From: Nocardia acididurans
GTDB taxonomy: Bacteria > Actinomycetota > Actinomycetes > Mycobacteriales > Mycobacteriaceae
DNA length: 64,000 bases
Assembly (NCBI RefSeq): GCF_016741815.1
Contig: NZ_JAERRJ010000010.1
Span: 345,086 to 409,085, forward strand
Direction of reading: 5' to 3'
Both the position numbers and the translations under genes were made by a program. The notes beneath the pieces were generated by a model. It searched no databases. It worked only from the letters and a program-made list of their open reading frames with translations, and was not told where the DNA came from. Each line of letters begins with the position of its first letter. Within the stretch, counting starts at the first letter, position 1. Below are positions 50,836 through 58,737 of this stretch, piece after piece.

Positions 50836-52005
50836 GTGACCAATGAATCACCGGACACGGCCGAGCGCGAGGCCGAAGGCGGACAGCTGCGCGCCTCGAC
50901 CCTCGAGCTCTTCTTCGACCTCGTCTTCGTCTTCACCATCACCCAGCTGACCCACGCCTTCACCCATCACCCGGGCTGGGAGGCGGTCGGGCAGATCGCC
51001 ATCATGTTCGGCGTCATCTGGTGGATGTACGACGGCTACGTGTGGCTCACCAACGAGGTGGCCCCCAACAGTTCCAGCCGCCGCACCTTCCTGCTCGTGG
51101 GCATGTTCGGGTTCTTCGTGCTCGCGGTCTCCATCCCGGGCGCGTTCACCGGATCCGGACTGGCTTTCGGCCTGGCCTACGTGCTGGTGAACACCGTGCA
51201 CACCGGGCTCTTCGCCGCCTCGGGCGGCAGGGCCGCGTACTCGGCCGTGCTGCGTCTCGCGCCGCTCAACGCGCTCTCGGCGGGACTGGTGCTGGCGGGC
51301 GGGCTCATCCACGGCTGGCCGCGCTACCTGCTGTGGTCCCTGGCGCTGCTGGTCCAGATCGTCACGCCGTATCTGATGAACCCCGGCGGGTTCACCATCC
51401 GCGCCAGTCACTTCTGCGAACGGCACGGCCTGGTCGTCATCGTGGCGCTGGGCGAATCGGTGGTCGCCATGGGCGCGGGGCTGGCGGGCATGGACATCAC
51501 CGTCGGCCTGATCGCCATGGTCGCGGTCTCGCTGACTCTCGGATATGTGCTGTGGTGGGCCTACTTCGGCCTCGACGGCGAGCGCGGCGAGCACGCCCTG
51601 GCCGCCCTGCCCGGACCCGAACGAGCGCGCCCGGCGGTACTCGCCTACGGCTACTCGCTGTATCTGGTGATGCTCGGCATCATCCTGACCTCGGCCGGTA
51701 TCGCCATGACCATCGCGCACGGCAACGAACCCGCGAGCAAGGCCGCGGCGCTGGCGCTGTCCGGCGGTGTGGCCGTGTTCTTCCTGGGGCAGTGCGCTTT
51801 CCGGCTCACGCTGAAACTGCCGCGTCCCTGGTTCCGCCTCATCGGCGCGGTCGCCGTGCTGGCGACCGCCGCCGTCGGCGTGCTCTGGGTGGCATGGGCG
51901 CAACTGGTGGTGCTGGTGGTCGTGGCCTACGCCTTCGTCATCGCCGACGACATGTTCAGTCTGCGCTCCGGCGACCGCAGCGCCTATCTGCCGCGGTCGG
52001 CATAG
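50836..52005 (+). CDS. Low-temperature-requirement A (LtrA) family membrane protein
   Basis: An inner-membrane protein of 389 residues with about 11 transmembrane helices. RASTLELFFDLVFVFTITQLTH near the start is the LtrA signature; LGESVVAMGAGL and YFGLDGERG lie later. Function is unknown; the name comes from a Listeria cold-growth mutant. I chose the GTG at 50836 because TACTCT lies 7 bases upstream and homology starts soon after; the ATG at 50710, with GGGAGAA upstream, would add 42 low-complexity residues and remains possible. Confidence 0.82.
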   Translation: MTNESPDTAEREAEGGQLRASTLELFFDLVFVFTITQLTHAFTHHPGWEAVGQIAIMFGVIWWMYDGYVWLTNEVAPNSSSRRTFLLVGMFGFFVLAVSIPGAFTGSGLAFGLAYVLVNTVHTGLFAASGGRAAYSAVLRLAPLNALSAGLVLAGGLIHGWPRYLLWSLALLVQIVTPYLMNPGGFTIRASHFCERHGLVVIVALGESVVAMGAGLAGMDITVGLIAMVAVSLTLGYVLWWAYFGLDGERGEHALAALPGPERARPAVLAYGYSLYLVMLGIILTSAGIAMTIAHGNEPASKAAALALSGGVAVFFLGQCAFRLTLKLPRPWFRLIGAVAVLATAAVGVLWVAWAQLVVLVVVAYAFVIADDMFSLRSGDRSAYLPRSA

Positions 52006-52067
52006 CTCGAATCATCAACGGGCGCGCGTGATTCCGTTCGCGCGCTCCCCGTTTCCGCGCGTTGCGG

Positions 52068-52790
52068 TCAGTTCCGCTCGGGCAGTGCGCAGCCGTCGGG
52101 GCCGCACGCGTCGCCGTCGCCGAGGATGTCGAGCTGCGGGGCGTGCTCACTCCACGCCTGTTCCAGGGCCTGCGCGAACACCTCCGGCGGCTGCGCACCC
52201 GAGACGCCGTACTTGCGATCCAGGACGAAGAACGGCACGCCGCGCGCGCCCAGACGGGCGGCCTCGGCCTCGTCGGCGCGAACCGCGTCGGCGTAGGCAT
52301 TCGGGTCGTCGAGCACCGCGCGCACGCCCGCCTCGTCGAATCCGGCTGCGGCCGCAACCTTCACGAGCCGCTCGGTATCGCCGAACAGCGCCTGATCCTC
52401 GGCGAAGTTGGCGGCGTACAGTGCGTCCAGCATCACGTCCTGCCTGCCGAGCTCCAGTGCGTAGTGCAGCAGCCGGTGCATGTCGAAGCTGTTGCCGAAG
52501 TCGCGGCCCTCGGTCCGATAGGTCAGCCCCATGGCCTCGGCCTGTGCGCCGATACCGCGCTCATTGGCCGCCGCCTGCGCCTCGCTGATCCCGTACTTCT
52601 GCGCGATATGCGGCACCACGGCATCGCTGTGGCCCGGGGGCAGGGTCGGATCCAGTTCGAAGGACTTGTGCACCACGCGCACGCTGTCGCGATGCGGAAA
52701 CGCCTCGAGGGCCTCCTCGAACCGCCGCTTGCCCAGATAGCAGAACGGGCAGTTGATATCGGTCCAGATTTCGACCTCGACAGTCATCAC
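52068..52790 (-). CDS. DsbA-family oxidoreductase (FrnE-like)
   Basis: A 240-residue cytoplasmic thioredoxin-fold protein of the FrnE/2-hydroxychromene-2-carboxylate isomerase branch. The active-site CPFC is at residues 14-17 (DINCPFCYLGKRRFEEAL). The helical insert has NSFDMHRLLHYALELG, and the cis-Pro loop is GVPFFVLDRKYGVSGAQP. A final GDACGPDGCALPE tail has an extra Cys pair, sometimes a second redox or metal site. No signal peptide. ATG at 52787 (MTVEVE) is an equal choice. Confidence 0.9.
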   Translation of the reverse strand: MMTVEVEIWTDINCPFCYLGKRRFEEALEAFPHRDSVRVVHKSFELDPTLPPGHSDAVVPHIAQKYGISEAQAAANERGIGAQAEAMGLTYRTEGRDFGNSFDMHRLLHYALELGRQDVMLDALYAANFAEDQALFGDTERLVKVAAAAGFDEAGVRAVLDDPNAYADAVRADEAEAARLGARGVPFFVLDRKYGVSGAQPPEVFAQALEQAWSEHAPQLDILGDGDACGPDGCALPERN

Positions 52791-52896
52791 ACCTCATTCG
52801 ATCGCACGTTTTCGCAGGCCGGAGACCCGGCCATCGGTCTCTGCAACCGCGTGACAGGGCCAGGGATTCCCTGTGGCGCAGGTCACATCGAGGAGT

Positions 52897-52924
52897 TGTC
52901 ACGTTCGGTGGGGGCTGTCCTGTC
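52897..52924 (+). promoter_or_regulatory. ECF41-type promoter candidate
   Basis: TGTCACG at 52897-52903 followed after 17 bases by TGTC (52921-52924) resembles the known ECF41 promoter (TGTCACA, about 16 bases, CGTC). It is 40 bases before the oxidoreductase ATG. ECF41 factors usually drive the partner gene next to them, and the sigma gene follows this one. Confidence 0.5.
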
Positions 52925-52963
52925 CCATATCCGACCGCGAAGAACACGCAGCAGGAGCGAGAT

Positions 52964-54148
52964 ATGAACGCCACCACCGCAACCCACCGGATCCTCGTCC
53001 TCGGCGCCGGCTACACCGGCATGCTGGCCGCCATCCGGGTGGCTCGCAACACCCGCCGGATGGATACCGACGTCACTCTGGTGAACCCCTCGGCGCGCTT
53101 CACCGAGCGGCTGCGCATGCACCAGATCGCCGCCGGGCAGGAACTGCGGAACCACAGCATCCCGGCCCTGCTCGAGGGTTCCCGCGTGGACTTCCACCAG
53201 GCCGCCGCCATCGCCATCGACACCGCGGCGCGCACCGTCGCCCTCGACGACGGCGCGACCCTGACCTACGACACCCTGATCTACGCGCTGGGCAGCACCA
53301 CCGACACCAGCGTCGTGCCCGGCGCGGACCAGCACGCCTGGACCCTCAACGATCCCCGTCTGGCACACCGGTTCTCGGAGAAGCTCACCGAGATCGCCGC
53401 CGTCGCGGGCACCGTCACCGTCTGCGGCGCGGGACTCACCGGCATCGAGGCCGCCACCGAGATCGCCGAGAGCCACCCGGAACTCACCGTCACGCTGATC
53501 AGCTCGGGTGAACCCGGCGCGATGATGGGCGACAAGGCTCGCGCGCATATGAACCGGGCCCTCGATCGGCTGGGCATCGTGCGCAAGGTCGGCGTCAAGG
53601 TCACCAAGGTGCTGCCCGACGCGGTGCGGCTGGACAGCGGCGAGACCGTCGCCTCGGATCTGACCCTGTGGACCACTGGTGTCAAGGTATCCCCGCTCGC
53701 CGCGCAGGCCGGAATCGCCACGGACGCACAGGGACTCATCGTCACCGATGCCACCCTGCGCTCGGTCTCGCACCCGGAGATCCACGCCATCGGCGACGCC
53801 GCCGCGGTGCGTATGGCCTGGGGCCAGGTGCACGGCACCTGCCAGACCGGGCTGCCCACCGCCGCCTACACCGCCGACGCGCTCGCCCGGCTGCTGCGGG
53901 GCAAGCGGATCAAGCCGTTCCGGATCGGCTACTTCCACCAGCCGCTGAGCCTGGGCCGCAAGGATGCTGTTGTGCAGTTCACCAATGCCGACGACACCCC
54001 GAAGCGCTGGTACCTCAAGGGCCTGACCGCCCGGATCTACAAGGAGTCGGTGAGCAGCACCCCGCCGATGGCCTTCAAGCAGAGCAAGTACATGAAGGCC
54101 ACGGTGCAGTTGTCCCAGGGCGGTCGCGCGACCCGCGCCACCGCGTGA
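52964..54148 (+). CDS. NAD(P)/FAD-dependent oxidoreductase (type II NADH dehydrogenase-like)
   Basis: A 394-residue flavoprotein of the pyridine nucleotide-disulfide family. The N-terminal FAD site is ILVLGAGYTGMLAAIR, the NAD(P) site is VTVCGAGLTGIEAATEIAE, and IHAIGDAAAV closes the FAD pocket. There is no C-terminal membrane helix and no redox-active Cys pair, so it is not a disulfide reductase. Next to an ECF41-type sigma factor it fits the oxidoreductase class of ECF41 partners. The ribosome site is GGAG. Confidence 0.88.
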   Translation: MNATTATHRILVLGAGYTGMLAAIRVARNTRRMDTDVTLVNPSARFTERLRMHQIAAGQELRNHSIPALLEGSRVDFHQAAAIAIDTAARTVALDDGATLTYDTLIYALGSTTDTSVVPGADQHAWTLNDPRLAHRFSEKLTEIAAVAGTVTVCGAGLTGIEAATEIAESHPELTVTLISSGEPGAMMGDKARAHMNRALDRLGIVRKVGVKVTKVLPDAVRLDSGETVASDLTLWTTGVKVSPLAAQAGIATDAQGLIVTDATLRSVSHPEIHAIGDAAAVRMAWGQVHGTCQTGLPTAAYTADALARLLRGKRIKPFRIGYFHQPLSLGRKDAVVQFTNADDTPKRWYLKGLTARIYKESVSSTPPMAFKQSKYMKATVQLSQGGRATRATA

Positions 54149-54219
54149 TGCTCGGGGACGTGGGGCCGGACCAGGATTTCCGGCCCCACCTGGACGTCCC
54201 GAATACGAAACCGGTAGGT

Positions 54220-55140
54220 ATGAATCCCATGCAGGACCGCGAGAACTCCATTCCGGCTGCCGACGCGGCGATCGACCCCTTCGTCGAACACCGCCGGCTG
54301 CTCTTCGGCACCGCCTACCAGATGCTGGGCAGTGTCGCCGACGCCGAGGACATCCTGCAGGACGCCTGGCTCAAATGGCATGCGGTGGACCAGGATTCGG
54401 TGGAACACCCGAAGTCCTACCTGGTGCGCACCGTCACCAACCTCGCACTCAACCGCCTCACCTCCGCCCGGGCCACCCGCGAAACCTACGTCGGCCCATG
54501 GCTTCCCGAACCACTGCTCACCGCGCCGAACGCCGCCGAGGAGACCGAATTGGCCGACACCGTGTCGACCGCCATGCTGGTGGTCCTCGAAACCCTCAAC
54601 CCCACCGAACGCGCCGTCTTCGTACTGCGCGAGGTCTTCGGCTACTCCTTCGCCGAGATCGGCGGCTTCCTCGACCGGCCCGAGGCCACCGTGCGCCAGA
54701 TCTCACACCGCGCCAAATCCCATGTGCAGTCCCGCCGCCCGCGCTTCGACTCCGACGACGCCGCGCGCCAGGAGATCACCCAGAAATTCATGGCCGCCTG
54801 TCACGGCGGCGACCTCAACGCCCTGATGGAACTGCTCGCCCCCGAAGTCACCCTGTGGAACGACGGCGGCGGCATCGTCACCGCCGCCCGCCGCCCGCTG
54901 CACGGCCCGGATCACGTGGCGCGCTGGATGCTCGGCGTCATGGCCAAACCGGTATCCGCGGGCATCCGCCTCGAATCCGCCGTCGTCAACGGCGAATTGA
55001 GCATCATCGGCGTGATCGGCGACTACCGCCTCGGCGCGCTCACCTACGACATCGTCGACGGGCGCATCGAGAACCTGCGCTTCCAGGTGAATCCGCAGAA
55101 ACTGGGCGGCATCCAGGCGGCGGGCGACACCACCGCCTGA
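54220..55140 (+). CDS. ECF41-type RNA polymerase sigma factor with SnoaL-like tail (SigJ-like)
   Basis: A 306-residue sigma factor without a separate anti-sigma gene. Region 2 (about 17-85) has LLFGTAYQMLGSVADAEDILQ, the linker has the ECF41 motif WLPEPL, and region 4 is LNPTERAVFVLREVFGYSFA with VRQISHRAKSHV. The C-terminal extension (about 195-306) is a SnoaL-like domain with DGGG and a final NPQKLGG, both ECF41 hallmarks; this tail modulates the sigma's own activity. The ATG at 54220 or 54229 can start it. It probably transcribes the oxidoreductase gene just upstream. Confidence 0.92.
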   Translation: MNPMQDRENSIPAADAAIDPFVEHRRLLFGTAYQMLGSVADAEDILQDAWLKWHAVDQDSVEHPKSYLVRTVTNLALNRLTSARATRETYVGPWLPEPLLTAPNAAEETELADTVSTAMLVVLETLNPTERAVFVLREVFGYSFAEIGGFLDRPEATVRQISHRAKSHVQSRRPRFDSDDAARQEITQKFMAACHGGDLNALMELLAPEVTLWNDGGGIVTAARRPLHGPDHVARWMLGVMAKPVSAGIRLESAVVNGELSIIGVIGDYRLGALTYDIVDGRIENLRFQVNPQKLGGIQAAGDTTA

Positions 55141-55192
55141 ACGCCGCGCCCGCCCGCCCGCGGTCCGGGCGCATGCGCGACAATCGATAGCC

Positions 55193-55816
55193 GTGTCAGC
55201 CGAGGAACTCGCCGTCGAACCCCTGCGCGCGGCCCGGCGTCTGCTCGGCGCCACGCTCTGGTCCGGTCCGGTGGCCCTGCGCATCGTCGAGGTCGAGGCG
55301 TACGGCAGCGACCCCGCCGGTCCCTGGCCGGACCCGGCCGCGCACTCCTATCCGGGGCCGACCCCGCGCAATGCCGTCATGTTCGGGCCGCCCGGCATGC
55401 TCTACGTCTACCTCAGTTACGGCATGCACACCTGTGTGAACGTCACCGCCGGCCCCGACGGCACGGCCTGCGCGGTGCTGGTGCGCGCGGGGGAGATCGT
55501 CAAGGGGCATGACCTCGTGCGCGAACGCCGGCACGCCGCCCGCAAGGACGCCGATTTGGCAAGGGGGCCTGGCAATCTCGGCAGTGCCCTCGGAATCACC
55601 CTGGGCGACTACGGAACCGCGCTGTTCGATCCCGCCTCCGCCATCCGGCTCGATCTGGGTCCCGAAATCACCGATACAGCAGGCATTTCCGCCGGACCAC
55701 GGGTCGGCGTGAGCCAGGCCGCCGACGTGGCCTGGCGGCTGTGGCTGCCGGATTCCCCCGCCGTCTCCGCCTATAAACGCAGCCCCCGCGCCCCGCGTCC
55801 CGAACACTCCTCCTGA
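55193..55816 (+). CDS. DNA-3-methyladenine glycosylase (AAG/Mpg type)
   Basis: Base-excision repair enzyme of 207 residues that removes alkylated purines. RRLLGATLWSGPVALRIVEVEAY and the loop GMLYVYLSYGMHTCVNV are typical; the catalytic Glu is in VEVEAYGSDPAGPW, and ARGPGNLGSALGIT follows. Length matches the bacterial family. GACAAT at 55179-55184 lies 8 bases upstream of the GTG, hinting at a short or absent leader. Confidence 0.94.
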   Translation: MSAEELAVEPLRAARRLLGATLWSGPVALRIVEVEAYGSDPAGPWPDPAAHSYPGPTPRNAVMFGPPGMLYVYLSYGMHTCVNVTAGPDGTACAVLVRAGEIVKGHDLVRERRHAARKDADLARGPGNLGSALGITLGDYGTALFDPASAIRLDLGPEITDTAGISAGPRVGVSQAADVAWRLWLPDSPAVSAYKRSPRAPRPEHSS

Positions 55817-55872
55817 GATCCCTCGATTCCTTTACCGTGGATAGGTAATTCCGCAATGCCACAGGGGGTTTC

Positions 55873-56448
55873 ATGTTCGAACGCTTCACCGACCGCGCCC
55901 GCCGCACGATAGTGCTGGCGCAAGAGGAAGCCCGGGCGCTCGACCACGACTACATCGGCACCGAGCACCTGCTGCTCGCGCTGCTGGCCGAACAAGAGGG
56001 CCCGGTCGCCGCGACCTTCGCCGAACTCGGCCTCGACCGCCGCACGGTGCGCGAACAGATCCAGGCGGTGATCGGGCGCGGCACGGCGACACCCGGCTCG
56101 CACATCCCGTTCACGCCCCGATCCAAGAAGGTACTCGAACTGTCGCTGCGCGAGGCGCTCACGCTGGGGAACAACCACATCGGCACCGAACACCTGCTGC
56201 TGGCCGTCGTGGACGAGAGCGAAGGCGTCGCCGCGCAGGTACTGGCCAAACTGGGTGCCGACCGGACCCGCGTGCACGAGCAGCTGTTCCAGCTGCTCGG
56301 CCGCAGGCCCGGGCCCGGCGACTACGTCGGGGGAACCATCTCCGAGGTCCGCGACCGGATCGCGGCCCTGGAGAGCCGGGTCGCCCGAATCGAGCATCTC
56401 CTGTTCCGCCCGGGTCAGGACACCGGCGACTCGACCGGCACCCCGTAG
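55873..56448 (+). CDS. Stand-alone Clp N-domain protein (ClpC-like)
   Basis: A 191-residue protein made of a double Clp repeat (about 1-70 and 77-145) with MFERFTDRARRTIVLAQEEA and DYIGTEHLLLALL, then NNHIGTEHLLLAVV. This is the adaptor- and substrate-binding N-domain of ClpC without any ATPase domain. A Glu/Arg-rich helix (about 155-185) follows. Such proteins may bind the same partners as ClpC and tune proteolysis, or be targets themselves. Its 3' end overlaps the convergent LeuA-type gene by 34 bp. Confidence 0.9.
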   Translation: MFERFTDRARRTIVLAQEEARALDHDYIGTEHLLLALLAEQEGPVAATFAELGLDRRTVREQIQAVIGRGTATPGSHIPFTPRSKKVLELSLREALTLGNNHIGTEHLLLAVVDESEGVAAQVLAKLGADRTRVHEQLFQLLGRRPGPGDYVGGTISEVRDRIAALESRVARIEHLLFRPGQDTGDSTGTP

Positions 56449-57860
56449 TACTCGGCGAACAGTTCGCGCAACCGCCGCGCCGACACCTCGGCGCCGGTCT
56501 CGTCGGTGTACTTCTGTACATGCCGCGCGAACTCGATTTGCTGCGCACGCGACAGCTCCAGCCCGAACTCCGCTTCCAGCAGATAGGCGATCCCGCCCTT
56601 GCCCGACTGCGAATTGACCCGGATCACCGCGTCGTAGGCGCGCCCCACATCGGCCGGATCGATCGGCAGATACGGTACCCGCCACGGGATCTCACGCTCG
56701 GAACGCCCTTCGCGCGCGGCCCGCGCCCGATGCTCGGCGAACCCCTTGCGGATCGCGTCCTGATGCGTGCCCGAGAACGCCGTGTACACCAGATCGCCCG
56801 CGTACGGATGCCGCTGCGGTACCGGCAGCCGCGTGCAGTACTCCACCGTGCGGCGGATCTCGTCGATATCGGAGAAGTCGACCATCGGATCAACGCCCTG
56901 TGCGTGCAGATTCAGCGCCAGCGTCGCCAGATCCACATTGCCCGTCCGCTCCCCGTTGCCGAATACGCAGCCCTCCACCCGCTGCGCCCCGGCCAGCAGC
57001 GCCAATTCCGCAGCGGCGACACCGGTTCCGCGATCATTGTGCGGATGCACCGACAGGATCACGCTGTCCCGCCGTGCCAGATTCCGATGCATGTACTCGA
57101 TCTGATCGGCATACACGTTCGGCGTGGCCACCTCCACGGTGGTCGGCAGGTTCAGCGTGACCGGCCGCTGCGTCGTGGCATCCCACAGCGTGGTCATCCG
57201 ATCGCACACCTCCAGCGCGTAGTCCGGCTCGGTCAGCATGAAAACCTCGGGGGAGAACTGGAATCGAACATTCGGCATATCGCCGGCCAGCGCCAGAATC
57301 CGCTGCCCGCCCGCCACGATGATGTCGGTCAGCTCCGTGCGCGAAGCGCCGAGCACCACCTCCCGCCAGACCGGCGCGGTCGCGGTATACATGTGGATGA
57401 CCACCCGATTGCGCAGTCCCCGAACGGATTCCACCGTGCGCTCGATCAAGTCCACGCGCGCCGGAGTGAACACCACGATGGTGACATCCTCCGGGGCCAG
57501 GTTCGCGCTGCCGATCAACCGGACGAAATCGAAGTCGGCCTGCGAGGCGCTGGGATACCCGACCTCGATCTCCTTGTAGCCCATGGCCACCAACATCTCG
57601 AAGAACCGCCGCTTGCGCGCCGGATCCATCGGCTCGGCCAAGGCCTGATTACCGTCGCGCAGATCGACCGGCACCCACAGCGGTGCGGCGGTGATCCGGT
57701 TCGACGGCCAGGTGCGATCGGTCAGCGGAACCGAAACCCGTTGATATACATCGCGATAACGATGCGAAGCCATAGCGGACGACCGCTGGGGATTCCAGGC
57801 CGGGGGAGTGGCGGGATGCGTCACCGCGGCGGAGTGGACGGACGGAATGTGCTCGGGCAC
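56415..57860 (-). CDS. 2-Isopropylmalate synthase-type enzyme lacking the regulatory domain
   Basis: A 481-residue HMGL-like enzyme condensing acetyl-CoA with a 2-oxo acid. DRTWPSNRITAAPLWVPVDL then RDGNQAL opens the TIM barrel; SVHPHNDRGTGVAAAELAL holds the metal His pair, and VEGCVFGNGERTGN follows. In actinobacterial LeuA (about 600-640 residues) a C-terminal leucine-binding domain follows; here the protein ends after the linker (YYGVPVESP). It may be leucine-insensitive or use another oxo acid. I took the GTG at 57860 since AWNPQRSSAMASHRY matches LeuA N-termini. Confidence 0.85.
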   Translation of the reverse strand: MPEHIPSVHSAAVTHPATPPAWNPQRSSAMASHRYRDVYQRVSVPLTDRTWPSNRITAAPLWVPVDLRDGNQALAEPMDPARKRRFFEMLVAMGYKEIEVGYPSASQADFDFVRLIGSANLAPEDVTIVVFTPARVDLIERTVESVRGLRNRVVIHMYTATAPVWREVVLGASRTELTDIIVAGGQRILALAGDMPNVRFQFSPEVFMLTEPDYALEVCDRMTTLWDATTQRPVTLNLPTTVEVATPNVYADQIEYMHRNLARRDSVILSVHPHNDRGTGVAAAELALLAGAQRVEGCVFGNGERTGNVDLATLALNLHAQGVDPMVDFSDIDEIRRTVEYCTRLPVPQRHPYAGDLVYTAFSGTHQDAIRKGFAEHRARAAREGRSEREIPWRVPYLPIDPADVGRAYDAVIRVNSQSGKGGIAYLLEAEFGLELSRAQQIEFARHVQKYTDETGAEVSARRLRELFAEYYGVPVESPVS

Positions 57861-57902
57861 TGTGCGCTTCTTTCGCGTCGATTCGACGACCGGCGCAGCA
57901 CG

Positions 57903-57920
57903 ACACCCCGCGTACGGGGT
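57903..57920 (-). other. Leader hairpin of the LeuA-type gene
   Basis: CACCCCG (57903-57909) and CGGGGTG (57914-57920) pair around a 4-base loop in the 5' leader of the LeuA-type gene, about 45 bases before its start. It could be an attenuator or a simple leader structure. No Leu-rich leader peptide was found. Confidence 0.35.
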
Positions 57921-57984
57921 GCCGGTCGATCAGACCCCGCTGCGGCAGCGAAGGAGAAGAAGGGCACCCGAAAGCATGTGGCCT

Positions 57985-58013
57985 AGACTAGAAGACAATC
58001 ACTCCTCAGACAA
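57985..58013 (-). promoter_or_regulatory. Promoter of the LeuA-type gene
   Basis: On the minus strand TTGTCT (plus-strand 58008-58013) and TAGTCT (plus-strand 57985-57990) are separated by 17 bases, a good match to a sigma-A promoter. The leader would be about 115 bases. The region is shared with the divergent GntR gene, whose product may act here. Confidence 0.6.
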
Positions 58014-58032
58014 GTAGAGAGGCGAAACAACC

Positions 58033-58704
58033 GTGGCCCAGGTACAACGGCACCCCCTCGCCGCACAGGCCGCCGAGGTATTGCTCACCCGCATCCGCGC
58101 GGGCGAATGGGAACTCGGCCACCGCCTCCCCGGCGAAACCACCCTCGCCGCCCAACTCGGCGTCGGCCGCTCCACCCTGCGCGAAGCCATCCGCGAACTC
58201 GCGGGCAAAGGCGTCCTCGAAAGCCGCCAGGGCGCAGGCGTTTTCCTCACCGCCCTCGACGTCGCCGAAGACTGGGACACCGTCCTGCGCCGCGCCGACA
58301 TCGTGACGGTCATCGAGGCCCGCATCGCCATCGAAGCCGAAGCCGCCGCCCTCGCCGCCCACCGCCGCACCCCCGCCGACCTGCGCACCATCCTCAAAGC
58401 CCTCAACCTCCGCGCGGAGGCGGGCCCCACGATCGAAGCCCTCGTCGACGCCGACACCGCCTTCCACCGCACGGTCATCGCCGCGGCCCACAACGACATC
58501 CTCCTCGAGATGTTCAACGCCTTCGTCCCGCGCTCGCGCCACGCCATGATCGACATGCTCCGCATCCGCCCCATCGCCGACCCCGCCACCGACCACGACG
58601 CCCACGAACACCTCTACGACGCCATCCGCACCCGCGACCCCCAAGCCGCCGCCACCGCCAGCCGCGTCCACCTCACCGCCCTCAAAGCCGCCTTCGATCG
58701 CTAG
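58033..58704 (+). CDS. FadR-subfamily GntR transcriptional regulator
   Basis: A 223-residue regulator. The winged helix (about 8-72) has WELGHRLPGETTLAAQLGVG then RSTLREAIRELAGKGVLE. The all-helical FCD domain (about 85-215) has metal-type His (FHRTVIAAAHNDIL) and DHDAHEHLYDAI, typical of regulators that bind small carboxylic acids through a metal. It is divergent from the LeuA-type gene and may control it in response to an organic acid. The GTG follows GAGGCG. Confidence 0.9.
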   Translation: MAQVQRHPLAAQAAEVLLTRIRAGEWELGHRLPGETTLAAQLGVGRSTLREAIRELAGKGVLESRQGAGVFLTALDVAEDWDTVLRRADIVTVIEARIAIEAEAAALAAHRRTPADLRTILKALNLRAEAGPTIEALVDADTAFHRTVIAAAHNDILLEMFNAFVPRSRHAMIDMLRIRPIADPATDHDAHEHLYDAIRTRDPQAAATASRVHLTALKAAFDR

Positions 58705-58737
58705 CGTCCCGAGCAGGGATCGACGCCGCGGCGCTCG

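Noticed and set aside
57808..58017. Possible leader peptide opposite the LeuA-type gene
   Set aside because: On the wrong strand for attenuation and without a run of Leu codons; the minus-strand leader has no Leu-rich peptide.
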